64,000 nt of DNA from CAZKRU01 sp964555235 (GCA_964555235.1 CAZKRU010000003.1:45709-109708); one strand, 5' to 3'; positions 39,685-49,420 are shown, numbered from the stretch's first letter. A program made the numbers and translations. The notes: generated by a model not told the origin, from the letters alone.

Positions 39685-40503
39685 CGCCTTCCGTTTCTCG
39701 TCGAACTCTCCGGTTCGGGCGTGCCGACCGCCATCGGTGGAAACACCCGCGTGCGAAACCAGTCTGCAACGTTCGCACTTGAAGTCAAACTGCCAGAATC
39801 GTCCCGGTGACTCCAGCGGGCGTTCGGCTCTCCATGCACCTCCGCATCCCGGACATAGCCTCTGATCTTCCCCTTTGGGCCTGCCCCAATACCTCTGCAG
39901 ATAATAGAATGTCGGAACACTCGTCGCGGATTCGATCTCCCGGCAAAGACCTCTCCCTTGCTCGGAAAGCTCGCTCTCCGGATCCGCCAACTGGCGGTAA
40001 GCTCTAATTTCTAGCGCCCCGGAACCAAGCCAGATGTTGTCGTGGTGGTAATAGCTCCGCTGCCAGAAATACATCTGCTCCTTGTGCTCGAAAGCTACCG
40101 GGAGCAAGAACACTGGAATCGGTGGTTTCCCATCTCCGCAGCAAACCGGCGATGCCCAGTCAAAGGCATGGGTGAACAAGTAAAGAAATGAGGCTCCTCT
40201 CCATGACGACGGAGCTTGCTTGGCATCATCATCGAGAATCCGCCACACCGGATTCCTGCCAAAGGCGGCGGCGACCTTCTTGAGTTCCCTCTTGCCGTAT
40301 CGTGAGTGATGGCGCGGTTCAGTCGCGGCTCGGCTGGCAAGCAGCACGTGCGCGTTCAGACGACCTTTCGTCCAGGTCAAGAAGTACTCACCGCAGAGCT
40401 GGCCAGCGTGGAACATCGCTCCCAAGTAGCTCTCGGCAACGTCTTCGAGTTGGTCCGACTCGCTTCGACGACGGCTGCCAAAGATGACGATGGCGAGAAT
40501 CAT
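39601..40503 (-). CDS. DUF2310 zinc-ribbon protein with palindrome-encoded tail
   Basis: A 300-residue protein beginning MILAIVIFGSRRRSESDQLEDVAESYLGAMF, the start I associate with DUF2310 (nucleic-acid-binding zinc-ribbon family). A C-x2-C...C-x2-C ribbon is present (CPGCGGAW and CERCRL, about residues 216-250). Its last 28 residues (KTVQRTGASRSAQVTNRASS...) are encoded by the attC-like palindrome, not by family sequence, so the natural end is probably near EFDEKRK. It is on the same strand as the secreted protein gene, and both are unrelated to neighbours. Confidence 0.65.
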   Translation of the reverse strand: MILAIVIFGSRRRSESDQLEDVAESYLGAMFHAGQLCGEYFLTWTKGRLNAHVLLASRAATEPRHHSRYGKRELKKVAAAFGRNPVWRILDDDAKQAPSSWRGASFLYLFTHAFDWASPVCCGDGKPPIPVFLLPVAFEHKEQMYFWQRSYYHHDNIWLGSGALEIRAYRQLADPESELSEQGRGLCREIESATSVPTFYYLQRYWGRPKGEDQRLCPGCGGAWRAERPLESPGRFWQFDFKCERCRLVSHAGVSTDGGRHARTGEFDEKRKANKTVQRTGASRSAQVTNRASSVAGSRR

Positions 40504-40627
40504 GACGTGGGCGTTTCAGGCGAACAGTTATTCAACCGACCGGTCGGTTTATGCTGGATCTCTCCCATGCAGGGATAAATTGTCATGGAAATCTAACCGC
40601 TTCAAGGTTTATCCAAGGATCGCTCCT

Positions 40628-40663
40628 CTGCTTTTTGTTTCTTGAGTTCCTGAGTTCCAGATT
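40628..40663. repeat. Dispersed repeat family F, copy 3 (inverted, partial)
   Basis: CTGCTTTTTGTTTCTTGAGT and the following CCTGAGTTCCAG are the reverse complement of the GGAACTCAGGAACTCAAGAAACAAAAAGCAG core of copies 1 and 2. The AAGTAATCTC start of the full element is missing. It sits at the 3' end of the lactonase-like gene, in the 170-bp gap. Confidence 0.75.
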
Positions 40664-40673
40664 CTTTTGAGCC

Positions 40674-41834
40674 TTATTCCGACTCACGCGCCAAAAACTT
40701 AACGCAGACCGGAGTTCCGACTTCCACGGATTGTCCCGTGGGAGTGAGCTTTCCGGTATTTGAATCAATCGAGAAGATGACGAGATTGTTCGATTTCTGT
40801 CCGGCGACAATCATCCATTTTCCGGTCGGATCGATTCCGAAGTTGCGAGGAACTTCGACCAAGGCAGGAGCACATTCTACGTATCGCAGTTTTCCCGTCG
40901 CTTCATCGATTGTATAACAGGCAATCGTGTCATGGACGCGATTGGAGACATAGGCGAATTTTCCATTGGGAGTGACTAGGACTTCTGCGGTGGAAAAGCG
41001 TTCTTCAGGCGGAGTTCCAGGAGGAAGGGTGGAAATCGTTTCAAGTGGAGTGAGTGATCCCGTTGTGGCGTCGTAGGCAAGGCTGGTGACGGTCATGGAG
41101 AGTTCCTGATTCACATAGGCAAACTTTCCATTGGGATGAAAGGTAAAATGACGCGGGCCGCTTCCATCGGCTAACTTGAGAGAGTCTGGCGAATGGGGTG
41201 TCAGCTTGCCGGTGGTTGCATCCAATTGATAAATAAAAATTCGATCGCAACCGAGGTCACAGGCAAAGACAAACTGGCTCTTGGCATCCGCATGAATCGA
41301 GTGGGCGTGGGGTCCTTCCTGTCGTTTTAGGTTTGATTTGGAGGCGGGACTTTGAAGATGGGTCGAGGCCGCTTCTCCTAGGGAACCGTCCGATTTTACG
41401 GGGAATGAGGCGACATGACCGCTTCCGTAATTAGCGACCATAACCGTTTTTCCGGTCGGATCCATGCTGACATGACACGGTCCTTTGCCTTGGCTCAGTT
41501 GTTGATTCAACGGCGTGAGCTTGCCGGTTGTTGGGTCGACGGAAAAGCTGCTGACGGATCCTTGGCTGTTCGATTCGGAGACACTGTAGAGGAATTTTTT
41601 CGAGGGGGAGAGGGTAAGGAAGCTCGGATTGGTCAGCTCTCCGACGAGTCCCAAAGGCTCCAGCTTTCCGGTTTTTGAATCGAACCCGCAGAGGTAGATG
41701 CCTTTGCTTTCGACGGTGGAATTCTTGCGATTGGTATTGGTCCCGATGTAGACAAAAAAATCAGTCGCGGCATGCAAGGAGGCTCCTGCAAGGCTGGCGG
41801 CGACAACGGAGGAGAGAATGAAGGGGCGGCTCAT
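40674..41834 (-). CDS. Secreted lactonase-fold beta-propeller (6-phosphogluconolactonase-like)
   Basis: A 386-residue seven-bladed beta-propeller of the YkgB/Pgl lactonase family, with repeats such as LSPSKKFLYSVSESN, SMDPTGKTVMVANYGSGHV, FHPNGKFAYVNQELSMTV and VTPNGKFAYVSNRVHDTI. It begins with a signal peptide (FILSSVVAASLAGASLHA), so it is exported rather than a cytoplasmic pentose-pathway enzyme; lactone hydrolysis in the periplasm is likely but unproven. It is flanked by repeats on both sides. Confidence 0.83.
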   Translation of the reverse strand: MSRPFILSSVVAASLAGASLHAATDFFVYIGTNTNRKNSTVESKGIYLCGFDSKTGKLEPLGLVGELTNPSFLTLSPSKKFLYSVSESNSQGSVSSFSVDPTTGKLTPLNQQLSQGKGPCHVSMDPTGKTVMVANYGSGHVASFPVKSDGSLGEAASTHLQSPASKSNLKRQEGPHAHSIHADAKSQFVFACDLGCDRIFIYQLDATTGKLTPHSPDSLKLADGSGPRHFTFHPNGKFAYVNQELSMTVTSLAYDATTGSLTPLETISTLPPGTPPEERFSTAEVLVTPNGKFAYVSNRVHDTIACYTIDEATGKLRYVECAPALVEVPRNFGIDPTGKWMIVAGQKSNNLVIFSIDSNTGKLTPTGQSVEVGTPVCVKFLARESE

Positions 41835-41922
41835 GGAGCTATGAAAGAAAGTTACAGACCTGATGGCAACGCATTTTTTAGGTGAAAACGGTCAGGGGGA
41901 TTGAAATCCAAAAGGAGGAGGC

Positions 41923-42176
41923 ATTTCCCGCGAAATACGCGAAACACGCCAAAGGGGAAAAATCCTGCCCGCGAATCTTACAAATCACCGCGAATCGAAT
42001 TCAAGAATAGGAGGGGAGTTGGAGGCGTCGTCCGACGGACGTCTTTTCATGGATTCGATCCACAGGCTCAAACGAGTTTGAGACCGATGGATCGATCCTG
42101 AAAAGGGCTCCAAGGAGCCCGCCTCCAACTTGGGATTCTTACGTTTCGTCTCTTTCGCGTGTTTCGCGGGCAAAAT
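41923..42176. repeat. Composite nested palindrome, family C copy 2
   Basis: Outer arms ATTTCCCGCGAAATACGCGA (41,923) and TTTCGCGTGTTTCGCGGGCA (42,153-42,172) belong to family C. Inside them a second element has arms AGTTGGAGGCG (42,015) and CGCCTCCAACT (42,119-42,129), containing the small hairpins GTCCGACGGAC, CTCAAACGAGTTTGAG and GGGCTCCAAGGAGCCC. One palindrome thus appears to have inserted into the loop of another. No coding sequence is seen in this 512-bp gap. Confidence 0.75.
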
Positions 42177-42346
42177 TCCTGAATTCCTCACTTCCTGCTT
42201 TCTTCAGGAGTTCTGGTTTCTGAAAACGGCAGCTTTCAGGATCGGGAGGAAAATCGCCTCGTGGGGAATTGCCATCGTTGGACTCTATTGGACTTTTGAG
42301 CGGATTTTTGGATAATCGCCCTCAGATCAACTCGGAATCCCATTCA

Positions 42347-44986
42347 ATGAAATACCTCATTCTAACCTTCTTTTCTTGTTTCGTCTTGAATGGTTTTGCA
42401 GGAGAGGAAAATCTGATCCCTTTTGTTTTGCCTTGGGATGACGCGACGGAAAGCGCGATGAATTTGAGTGAAACCCTCCACAAGCCGGCGGGGAAATTTG
42501 GTTCCGTTCAGAGTCGTGAGGGGCATCTGTTTGTCGGAGATCAGAGGATTCGATTTTTTGGAGTGAATCTGACGGGGAGCGCTTGCTATCCGGATCATCT
42601 CATGGCCGAGAAGATTGCGGCACGAATGGCGAAATTCGGGATCAATGCGGTGCGGCTCCATTTTCTGGACGCGACCTGGTCGAATCCAACCTTGATCAAT
42701 TACAAATCGGGTTCTTGGTCAAACTGGAATCCCGAAATGTTGGATCGTCTCGATTATTTTATTTCACAACTTCGCAAGAACGGGATTTACATCAATATGA
42801 ATCTGTTGGTCGGGAGAAAATTTGGAATGAACGATGGAGTCGATCCGCAAATTAACGCACTCGATTGGAAGACGGCACATGCGGTCGGTTTTTTTCACCA
42901 ACCGCATTTGGAGGCTCAAAAGCAATATGCGAAAAAACTGCTGACACACCAAAATCCGTACACCCATCTGACGTATGCGGAGGATCCTGCCGTGGCCTTC
43001 GTTGAGATTAATAACGAAAACGGACTGCTTCACACTTGGTATTTGGGGAAATTGGGGGAACTTCCCGAGGCCTTTGCGAACGATTTTCAAGGGCAGTGGA
43101 ATGAATGGCTCAAAGCCAAGTATGCATCGACGGACGATCTCGCGAAGGCTTGGGGAGCGCGTCATGATCCGATCGGTTCCGAACTCCTGACGAATGCGGA
43201 TTTTTCGAAGGGACTCCAAGGATGGAATCTTGAGGAGCATCAAGGGGCAAAAGTGAATGGATCGGTGGAAAAGGGCGTTGCGATTCTGAAAGTGCGCCTT
43301 CCTGGAAAAGAGAACTGGCACGTTCAGTTTCACCAGCCGAATCTCAAAGTGACCAAGGAGGTTCCGTACACGTTTTCTTTTCGTGCCTCGTCGGAAACGC
43401 CGAGAAAAATTTCAGTGGGGATCATGCAAGCGCACGCTCCTTGGGGAAATGTTGGATTTCATAAGGAAATTGAACTGACTCAGGAGCCACGCGATTTTAA
43501 GTATACGTTTATTGCAACGGATGACGATTCGAACGTCCGACTCTGTTTTTCCCAGTTGAACCAGTCCCAGGCGGAATTTCGATTCTCAGGGCTTTCCTTT
43601 AAATCGGGAGGGCGTATCGGTTTGGGAGAAAACGAATCGTTGGAGGTGAAATCCGTTTCTCTTCCCAAAACACCTGATTCCACTCCACTGACCACCGGCA
43701 AGAAGAAAGATCTGGTTCGGTTTTTTTGGGAGACTGAGAAACGGTATTGGACGGAAATGCGTCGATTCATTCGGGAAGATCTTGGAACCAAGGCTCTGGT
43801 GGTGGGGACGGCGATGGGGAATTCCGCGCCAGGAATTTTACGGGAAATGGACGTGATGGATTTGCATGCGTATTGGAAGCATCCTCGATTTCCAGGGAAA
43901 GATTGGGATCAAAGTAATTGGTATGTGGATAATGAATCGATGGTGGATCATTTGGAGGAGGCTACCGTTACGGGTCTATCTCTCAATCGAGTATTGGGTA
44001 AACCGCAGATGGTGAGCGAGTATAATCATCCTGCTCCCAACCCTCATGCGGGAGAAGGTCCTCTATTTGTTTCAAGCTTTGCAGGACTTCAAGATTGGGA
44101 CGCGATCTTTCTCTATACATACTCCCATGATGATAAGAAGACGAAGGCAGGCAAAATTCCTGACATTTTTGATCTCGGGCAGCATCCGACCATCATGGCC
44201 AACCTTCCAATCGCCTCGCTTTTGTTCCGAAGAGGCGATATCACTCCCACTCCCGAAACGCTAAAGATTCCGTTTTCCGAAAAGAGGGAGTTGGAGACGA
44301 TTCTGGAAAAAGGAGGAGCTTGGAATGTTTGTCCCGTCAACAAACTCGGAGTGGATCCCCAAAGTTCAATTCTTCGTCGGATTTCTCTGGATTTAACGGC
44401 CGGGGAGGAGCGTGCTTCCAAGAAGCTGGTGCCTCCCGATCCGAAGGTTTTTGCATCGGAAAACGGTCAAGTCAAATGGTCGAATGAGGCGAAAGCGAAA
44501 GGGATTTTTGAACTTCACACTCCCAAAACAAAATTACTGATCGGGCATCTCGATGGAAAAACTCTCGAGCTTGGCGACGGTGTGAAATTTTCCGTCGGAA
44601 AAACGCAAACCGGCTGGTGTACGATGGCGCTCTCCCTTCTCGAGGGAGAGACCTTTCAGAGCCCCACGGCTAGAATTCTCGTGGTATTAACCGGGTACAC
44701 CGAAAATACAGCAATGGGATGGAAAAATGCTGAGAAATCGACCGTTGGGACGGATTGGGGAAAGCCACCAAGCTTGGTGGAATCAATCAAAGCAACGCTG
44801 AACCTTCCTGCCGGAGGAAAGAAGCTGAGGGTCTACGCATTAGACGAGCGTGGTGCCCGAATGGGTCCAGGAACTCCTGCGCAGGTGACATCAGAAGGGG
44901 TTCGGATCGATATTCAGGGGAGATCGTTATGGTATGAAATTAGTGATTCGGAGAAGAGTTCGGTAGGTGATGGAAGAAGAGAATGA
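42347..44986 (+). CDS. Secreted GH5-like glycosidase with inserted carbohydrate-binding module
   Basis: From the ATG MKYLILTFFSCFVLNGFAGE (signal peptide), 879 residues. The TIM barrel starts RIRFFGVNLTGSACYPDHLM and has the acid/base in FVEINNENGLLHTW (Glu) and a candidate nucleophile in MVSEYNHPAPNP (Glu). Between them, residues about 275-420 form a beta-sandwich with the GWNLEEH...VQFHQPNLKV layout typical of CBM4/9-type modules. The C-terminal domain is another beta-sandwich. It resembles large GH5 (A subfamily) or GH2-like exo-enzymes, but no close family can be named. An ATG 26 codons upstream is open but precedes no signal and is rejected. Confidence 0.73.
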   Translation: MKYLILTFFSCFVLNGFAGEENLIPFVLPWDDATESAMNLSETLHKPAGKFGSVQSREGHLFVGDQRIRFFGVNLTGSACYPDHLMAEKIAARMAKFGINAVRLHFLDATWSNPTLINYKSGSWSNWNPEMLDRLDYFISQLRKNGIYINMNLLVGRKFGMNDGVDPQINALDWKTAHAVGFFHQPHLEAQKQYAKKLLTHQNPYTHLTYAEDPAVAFVEINNENGLLHTWYLGKLGELPEAFANDFQGQWNEWLKAKYASTDDLAKAWGARHDPIGSELLTNADFSKGLQGWNLEEHQGAKVNGSVEKGVAILKVRLPGKENWHVQFHQPNLKVTKEVPYTFSFRASSETPRKISVGIMQAHAPWGNVGFHKEIELTQEPRDFKYTFIATDDDSNVRLCFSQLNQSQAEFRFSGLSFKSGGRIGLGENESLEVKSVSLPKTPDSTPLTTGKKKDLVRFFWETEKRYWTEMRRFIREDLGTKALVVGTAMGNSAPGILREMDVMDLHAYWKHPRFPGKDWDQSNWYVDNESMVDHLEEATVTGLSLNRVLGKPQMVSEYNHPAPNPHAGEGPLFVSSFAGLQDWDAIFLYTYSHDDKKTKAGKIPDIFDLGQHPTIMANLPIASLLFRRGDITPTPETLKIPFSEKRELETILEKGGAWNVCPVNKLGVDPQSSILRRISLDLTAGEERASKKLVPPDPKVFASENGQVKWSNEAKAKGIFELHTPKTKLLIGHLDGKTLELGDGVKFSVGKTQTGWCTMALSLLEGETFQSPTARILVVLTGYTENTAMGWKNAEKSTVGTDWGKPPSLVESIKATLNLPAGGKKLRVYALDERGARMGPGTPAQVTSEGVRIDIQGRSLWYEISDSEKSSVGDGRRE

Positions 44987-45115
44987 GTTAAGTGGGGAAG
45001 ATCCCTGTCGATGCGATGGCACAGCATTTTTGGAGAGGGCTCCCTACCATTCGTGAGACGATGGACTGCCTCCATATGAGAGTGAACTACCAATTTCGAT
45101 TTTTCATTTGCCGCG

Positions 45116-46519
45116 TTATTTTGATCCTCGTGCGAGGAAGACGGCAGGGATCGTTTTGATGAGAATTTCCAAGTCGAGCCAGAAGGACCAGTGGTCAATG
45201 TATTCCAAATCCAGGCGAACCCATTCGGAGAAATCGCGAATTTGATTTCGACCGGAGATTTGCCAGAGACAGGTGAGTCCCGGTTTTACGCTCATACGGC
45301 GACGTTGCGCAAGGTTGTTGAAATTATTCGTTTCGTAAAGGGGGAGAGGCCGAGGTCCGACAAGACTCATCTCTCCGCGAAGGACATTCCAGAGCTGGGG
45401 AAGTTCGTCCAGACTGTAACGTCGGAGAAAATCGCCGAACGGGGTGATGCGCGGATCCGCTTCCATCTTAAAGACCGGACCCGACATGAGATTGTGGATC
45501 TGGAGTTCGGACTGAAGCTGCTCCGCGTTTGTTTCCATCGTTCGGAATTTATACATGGTAAATGGTCGCCCATGAAGTCCGCTTCGCTGTTGGGAAAAAA
45601 TCAGGGGTTTTCCCGAGACAAAAAAGATCGCGATTGCCACAAGGAGGATCAGGGGGGCCAGCAGGATGAGAAGTGCCAAGGCGAGGAAAAGATCCAGGAG
45701 GTGTTTTGCAAGAAGCTGCCCTGAAGAGTTTTCAGTGGTGCGATAGACCAGTAGTGGCTTTCCCATGAATTCGTCAAATTGAACGCGCGCCAGAGAGGTT
45801 CTGAGAAAATCGGTGGTGACCCAAACCTCGACCCCTTCCATTTCACAAACGGAGATCGCTTGGCGACTTTCACTCATCAGAGTGTGGTCCAGCGAGAGGA
45901 CAACGATATCAATGGATTCCTCATGCAGAATTCGAATGAATTCGGGGATGTCCGTGTTTCGTAAATCCAATGAGCTTTTGACCAGAAGTTGTTCGCCGGG
46001 CGATTTGCGTAAATTCTGCTGCCAGACCTCACAGTCTTTGGCAGTACCGATTAGGAGGACATGCTCTTTGGTCGACTCTTTTCGCCCTTTTTTTTGCATC
46101 CAAATTCGATAGATCCCCTCGCGGCATCCGATGGCGGCAATGGCCACGGGAATATAAAGGAGTATGACGCCGCGACTGATGGCTTCTTGAGGAAAACGCA
46201 ATACGAAGAGGAGAAAGAGGAGGACGGTCATGAGCAGGAGAACGCCGCGAGCGACGCGCATGAGGTAGTGAGGAAAGGAGACCGGGAGCGAAAGATTGTA
46301 GAGTCCTTGACGGCGCAGGAGAATCAGTCCGAGAGGGGGAAGGATCGAAAAGAGCCAGAGATAGCTTTCGAAGGATTGGATCTCGATCAGGTCGATGAAG
46401 GAAATTTTCGGAAGGCAATAAACGCGCAGGGCATACGCAATCCAAAACGCGACGCAGAGTAGGAGGGCATCTGCAAGTTGCAGAATCTGGGTGTAAAACT
46501 CATGTCGGCGAAGGAGCAT
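45116..46519 (-). CDS. Polyprenyl-phosphate sugar-1-phosphate transferase (WbaP/EpsE type)
   Basis: Initiates exopolysaccharide or O-antigen synthesis by moving a sugar phosphate to undecaprenyl phosphate. Five membrane helices lie in residues 10-150 and a CoA-binding-like Rossmann domain in 150-250 (RKESTKEHVLLIGTAKDCEVW). The C-terminal catalytic domain has FSQQRSGLHGRPFTMYKFRTM, GDFLRRYSLDELPQLWNVLRGEMSLVGPRP and RRMSVKPGLTCLWQISGRNQI, the usual PGPTase block. Length 467 is typical. It is in the same direction as the rpmH-khpB group but separated from it. Confidence 0.9.
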   Translation of the reverse strand: MLLRRHEFYTQILQLADALLLCVAFWIAYALRVYCLPKISFIDLIEIQSFESYLWLFSILPPLGLILLRRQGLYNLSLPVSFPHYLMRVARGVLLLMTVLLFLLFVLRFPQEAISRGVILLYIPVAIAAIGCREGIYRIWMQKKGRKESTKEHVLLIGTAKDCEVWQQNLRKSPGEQLLVKSSLDLRNTDIPEFIRILHEESIDIVVLSLDHTLMSESRQAISVCEMEGVEVWVTTDFLRTSLARVQFDEFMGKPLLVYRTTENSSGQLLAKHLLDLFLALALLILLAPLILLVAIAIFFVSGKPLIFSQQRSGLHGRPFTMYKFRTMETNAEQLQSELQIHNLMSGPVFKMEADPRITPFGDFLRRYSLDELPQLWNVLRGEMSLVGPRPLPLYETNNFNNLAQRRRMSVKPGLTCLWQISGRNQIRDFSEWVRLDLEYIDHWSFWLDLEILIKTIPAVFLARGSK

Positions 46520-46537
46520 GCCGGGAGGTTTTTAGCG

Positions 46538-47017
46538 TCAGGCGGGTGGGGTGGTTTGTCGAGGTTCGAGAATGATCGCCTTCAGGCGACCTTCGCCTTC
46601 AAGGCTTCGGGATTTGACGGTCGGATGATCTTTAAATTCTTGGTGGACTAAAAATCGGTCGAAGGAGTTCATCGGGTCCAACGTTTCAGCCTTGCCGCTT
46701 TTGGTGACACGTTCGCCCATGGCACGAACTCGTTCGATAAACTGATTCTGTTCCTTGAGACGGTAACCTTCAACATCAATGATGACTCGAGGGGCATGCT
46801 CTTCGGAACCGGAGACCAAGCGATTTAAAAGATACTGCAAATCTTCCAAGACGTGTCCATCACGTCCAATGAGACGACGGGGCTCACGAGTCGAGATATT
46901 GAGTGTGATCGTTTCACCATGTCGGGACTCTTCCACTTGAAAGACAAAGCCAAGGTGCCCGAGAATGCACTCCAGGGTTTCACGAGGACTCAGTTCAACG
47001 GCAGAACGTTCGGACAT
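46538..47017 (-). CDS. khpB: KhpB (Jag/EloR) RNA-binding protein, KH-R3H
   Basis: A 159-residue RNA chaperone-type protein: KH domain with RRLIGRDGHVLEDLQYLLNRLV and R3H domain with MNSFDRFLVHQEFKDHPTVKSRSLEGEGR. The Jag-N domain found in Firmicutes is absent. It is last in the rpmH-rnpA-yidC-khpB order typical of bacteria and is probably co-transcribed with yidC (42-bp gap). In relatives it binds many RNAs and affects cell division and envelope growth. Confidence 0.9.
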   Translation of the reverse strand: MSERSAVELSPRETLECILGHLGFVFQVEESRHGETITLNISTREPRRLIGRDGHVLEDLQYLLNRLVSGSEEHAPRVIIDVEGYRLKEQNQFIERVRAMGERVTKSGKAETLDPMNSFDRFLVHQEFKDHPTVKSRSLEGEGRLKAIILEPRQTTPPA

Positions 47018-47059
47018 GAAAACATCTTAGAAGCAGACGGGCGGAAGGGAAAGGAAAAA

Positions 47060-48781
47060 TTATTTCCGTTTCGGATTATTCGGAAGCTTGAACGGATTCT
47101 TGAGCTTGATTTTTTGAAGCTTCGGAGTTGGCGCTTTCAAGTTGTAATAAGTTTGCATCATAGAGAGAACATTGTTGACGGTCCAGTAGAGGGAGAGCGC
47201 TGCGGCAAAGTTGTAGAGAACGAAAAGAAAAAGAACGGGCATCCACTGCATCATTTTCATGTGGGGATTGTCGGACGTTTGCGGAGTCATCCGCATGAGG
47301 AGAACGGAGGTGGCGGTCATTAAGAGCGGAAGTGGATTTAATTCAAGTCCAAGTCCTGGGATTGTTGCGATGGTGTCGGGTTGTGCGAGATCTTTAATCC
47401 ACCAGAACGATTCGTTGCGGAGTTCCACCGCACTTTGCAGCATCGTGTAGAGTCCGAAGAAGACGGGGAGCTGAACCAGCATCGGGAGGCAGCCGCCGAA
47501 CGGATTGACGCCGTAATCCTTGTAGAGCGCGAGCATTTCCGTGTTGAGTTTTTGCGGATCTTTTTCGTGCTTCTTTTTGAGCTCCTCCATCTTGGGGGCA
47601 AGCGCCTGCATCTTTTTCATGCTGGTATTGGCGGCACTCTGAAGTGGGAAGAAAACGATTTTGATGGAGAGGGTGAGTAAAATAATCACCCAACCATAGG
47701 CGGGGACCCAACGGTGAATCTGATGCATGGTCCAGAGCAGCGGTTTCACCACCCAGCCCCACATTCCAAATTCCATCACAAGATCTTCCTGATGGCCGAG
47801 CACTTTGAGTCGGGAATATTCCTTCGGTCCGGTGTAAAGCTCGAAGTTCGACTGTTGGATCGATTGAGGTGCCAAGGTTTGTCCGGGTAAAGTCACCCGT
47901 GCGAGAATTCCCTTCAAGTGGGAGGAGGAACGTGTGGGGAGTTCGACCGGAATTTCGTACCAGTCCGCTTTGACGGTGGAAACGCCTTCTGGAAAACGGA
48001 GGATGGTGGTAAAGAACTGATTGCAAACGGTCATCCATTGCAGATTTTGCAGGGGTTCTTGCATGTGCTGCTTGGAGGAGGAGAAGGAAATCCCAAGAAT
48101 GTTCGTTCCTTGGAAATCTCCCAATAATTTTTGGTGGAGGCTGGTTTCGCCTCGCAAAAGCCAGTTCGATTTCTGATACGTTGGCTGATCGTGAAAGTGA
48201 ATCGGTTCGGAGGTTCCCACGGTGAGATCGTAGTTGGGGAGAACCAAAGGCTGAACGGAAGGATTAACTAGTTTTTCCTGAACGGTAATGGAGTAATCGC
48301 CGGAGAGGGTGTAAAGCCGCTCCAATGTGTATCCCCCACTGAAGGCTCTGAAGGCCCGCACTTGATTGTCAATGAGATTAAGGCGATAGACTTCACGCTC
48401 CTTTTCCCAACCTTGACGCTCGAGGATGCTCTCACGGTTGGAAGTATTCAGCGTGACTTTGGATTCGGCCCCTGCGTCATGTTTTTTGAGTTCAATGCGG
48501 CGAATTCCGCCACCGTAAGACGAAAAGGTGACTCGAATAAAATCATTTTCTAAGACGGTCGTCTGCTCGGGCTCGCCTGGTTTGACGGGAAGGGGAGGAG
48601 CAAGGGAGGGGCGGGGAGAGGTCGTGAGGGAAGGAGGCGTCGGTGTGGAAATGGGTGCACCGGGTGCAGATGCGATGCTTGGAGCGGTTCGCACCGGCGG
48701 ATAGGCTTGTTTGATGTAAAACTCAAAGGCAAGGTACAAAACGACACAACCAATGACTCCGATCCAACTCGTGCGGTCCAT
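47060..48781 (-). CDS. yidC: Membrane protein insertase YidC
   Basis: Inserts membrane proteins alone or with SecYEG. Residues 7-25 form the first helix, about 70-330 the Gram-negative-type periplasmic domain (P1 beta-supersandwich), and then five helices follow with the OxaA/YidC core: VPAYGWVIILLTLSIKIVFFPLQ, MKKMQALAPKMEELKKKHEKDPQKLNTEMLALYKDYGVNPFGGCLPMLVQLPVFFGLY, and the end MQWMPVLFLFVLYNFAAALSLYW. The P1 domain marks this as a diderm. It begins one base after the rnpA stop. Confidence 0.95.
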   Translation of the reverse strand: MDRTSWIGVIGCVVLYLAFEFYIKQAYPPVRTAPSIASAPGAPISTPTPPSLTTSPRPSLAPPLPVKPGEPEQTTVLENDFIRVTFSSYGGGIRRIELKKHDAGAESKVTLNTSNRESILERQGWEKEREVYRLNLIDNQVRAFRAFSGGYTLERLYTLSGDYSITVQEKLVNPSVQPLVLPNYDLTVGTSEPIHFHDQPTYQKSNWLLRGETSLHQKLLGDFQGTNILGISFSSSKQHMQEPLQNLQWMTVCNQFFTTILRFPEGVSTVKADWYEIPVELPTRSSSHLKGILARVTLPGQTLAPQSIQQSNFELYTGPKEYSRLKVLGHQEDLVMEFGMWGWVVKPLLWTMHQIHRWVPAYGWVIILLTLSIKIVFFPLQSAANTSMKKMQALAPKMEELKKKHEKDPQKLNTEMLALYKDYGVNPFGGCLPMLVQLPVFFGLYTMLQSAVELRNESFWWIKDLAQPDTIATIPGLGLELNPLPLLMTATSVLLMRMTPQTSDNPHMKMMQWMPVLFLFVLYNFAAALSLYWTVNNVLSMMQTYYNLKAPTPKLQKIKLKNPFKLPNNPKRK

Positions 48782-48782
48782 A

Positions 48783-49160
48783 TTACAATTTTCCTTGGGC
48801 TTTCTGAATCAGTTGAGTCATCGCTTCGGCAATCTCTTCGAAGGTCGCTTGGGTGGCACCCGGGCGAGCCATCCAGACCATCAATTGGGTCGTTTCCGGT
48901 TGATGCAATCGCCGTCGATAGGCTTCACGCATTCTTCGCCGGATCCGGTTACGGTCCACCGCTCTCCCGGTTTTTTTGGGAGAAAGAAAAGCAACCGTCG
49001 CTTTCAACTCAGGCGGTCGGGGGTAGGTGAGTAACGTGACCAACCGGTGGTTCCAGCGCTTTCCTTTTTCAAAGATTGTGCGGATCCATCCCCGATGCGA
49101 CAGAATGAGAGCTTTCGGAAGCCCTTCTCCGTGATTAGTGTTGGGTGGTGTGTCGCGCAA
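48783..49160 (-). CDS. rnpA: Ribonuclease P protein component
   Basis: Protein subunit of RNase P, which trims the 5' leader of pre-tRNA. The marker RNR motif is present (KKTGRAVDRNRIRRRMREAYRRRL), preceded by FEKGKRWNHRLVTLLTYPR. The best start is the TTG at 49,160, which overlaps the rpmH end by 26 bases; no ATG or GTG gives a shorter sensible protein. The N terminus (LPKALILSHRG) resembles the family's LPKENRLRR. Confidence 0.9.
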   Translation of the reverse strand: MRDTPPNTNHGEGLPKALILSHRGWIRTIFEKGKRWNHRLVTLLTYPRPPELKATVAFLSPKKTGRAVDRNRIRRRMREAYRRRLHQPETTQLMVWMARPGATQATFEEIAEAMTQLIQKAQGKL

Positions 49161-49311
49161 ACTTAACGTTGGCTCCCTTGGGGACCAAGCGATGACGCCC
49201 TTTGGCGCGTCGACGGCTCAGCGTAGCGCGACCGTTCTTGGTCCGGGTTTTAGACAAAAATCCGAGTTTGCGTACGCGGCGTTTCTTTGACGGTTGATAA
49301 GTCCTTTTCAT
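49135..49311 (-). CDS. rpmH: 50S ribosomal protein L34
   Basis: A 58-residue L34 beginning MKRTYQPSKKRRVRKLGFLSKTRTKNGRATLSRRRAKGRHRL. It carries a 14-residue C-terminal extension (PKGANVKFARHTTQH) beyond the usual end, encoded in part by the overlap with rnpA. It starts the usual rpmH-rnpA-yidC-khpB cluster. dnaA and an origin, often nearby, are not within the window. Confidence 0.93.
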   Translation of the reverse strand: MKRTYQPSKKRRVRKLGFLSKTRTKNGRATLSRRRAKGRHRLVPKGANVKFARHTTQH

Positions 49312-49420
49312 AAAGCTCCTATATTGAAGAGCGGTCACGCTAGCAACCCCGGGGGTTCAGACAAGAAGAATTTCGTGGAAAGAAGAGGGATTCTTGATTT
49401 GAGCGTGGAAATTCTTGAAA

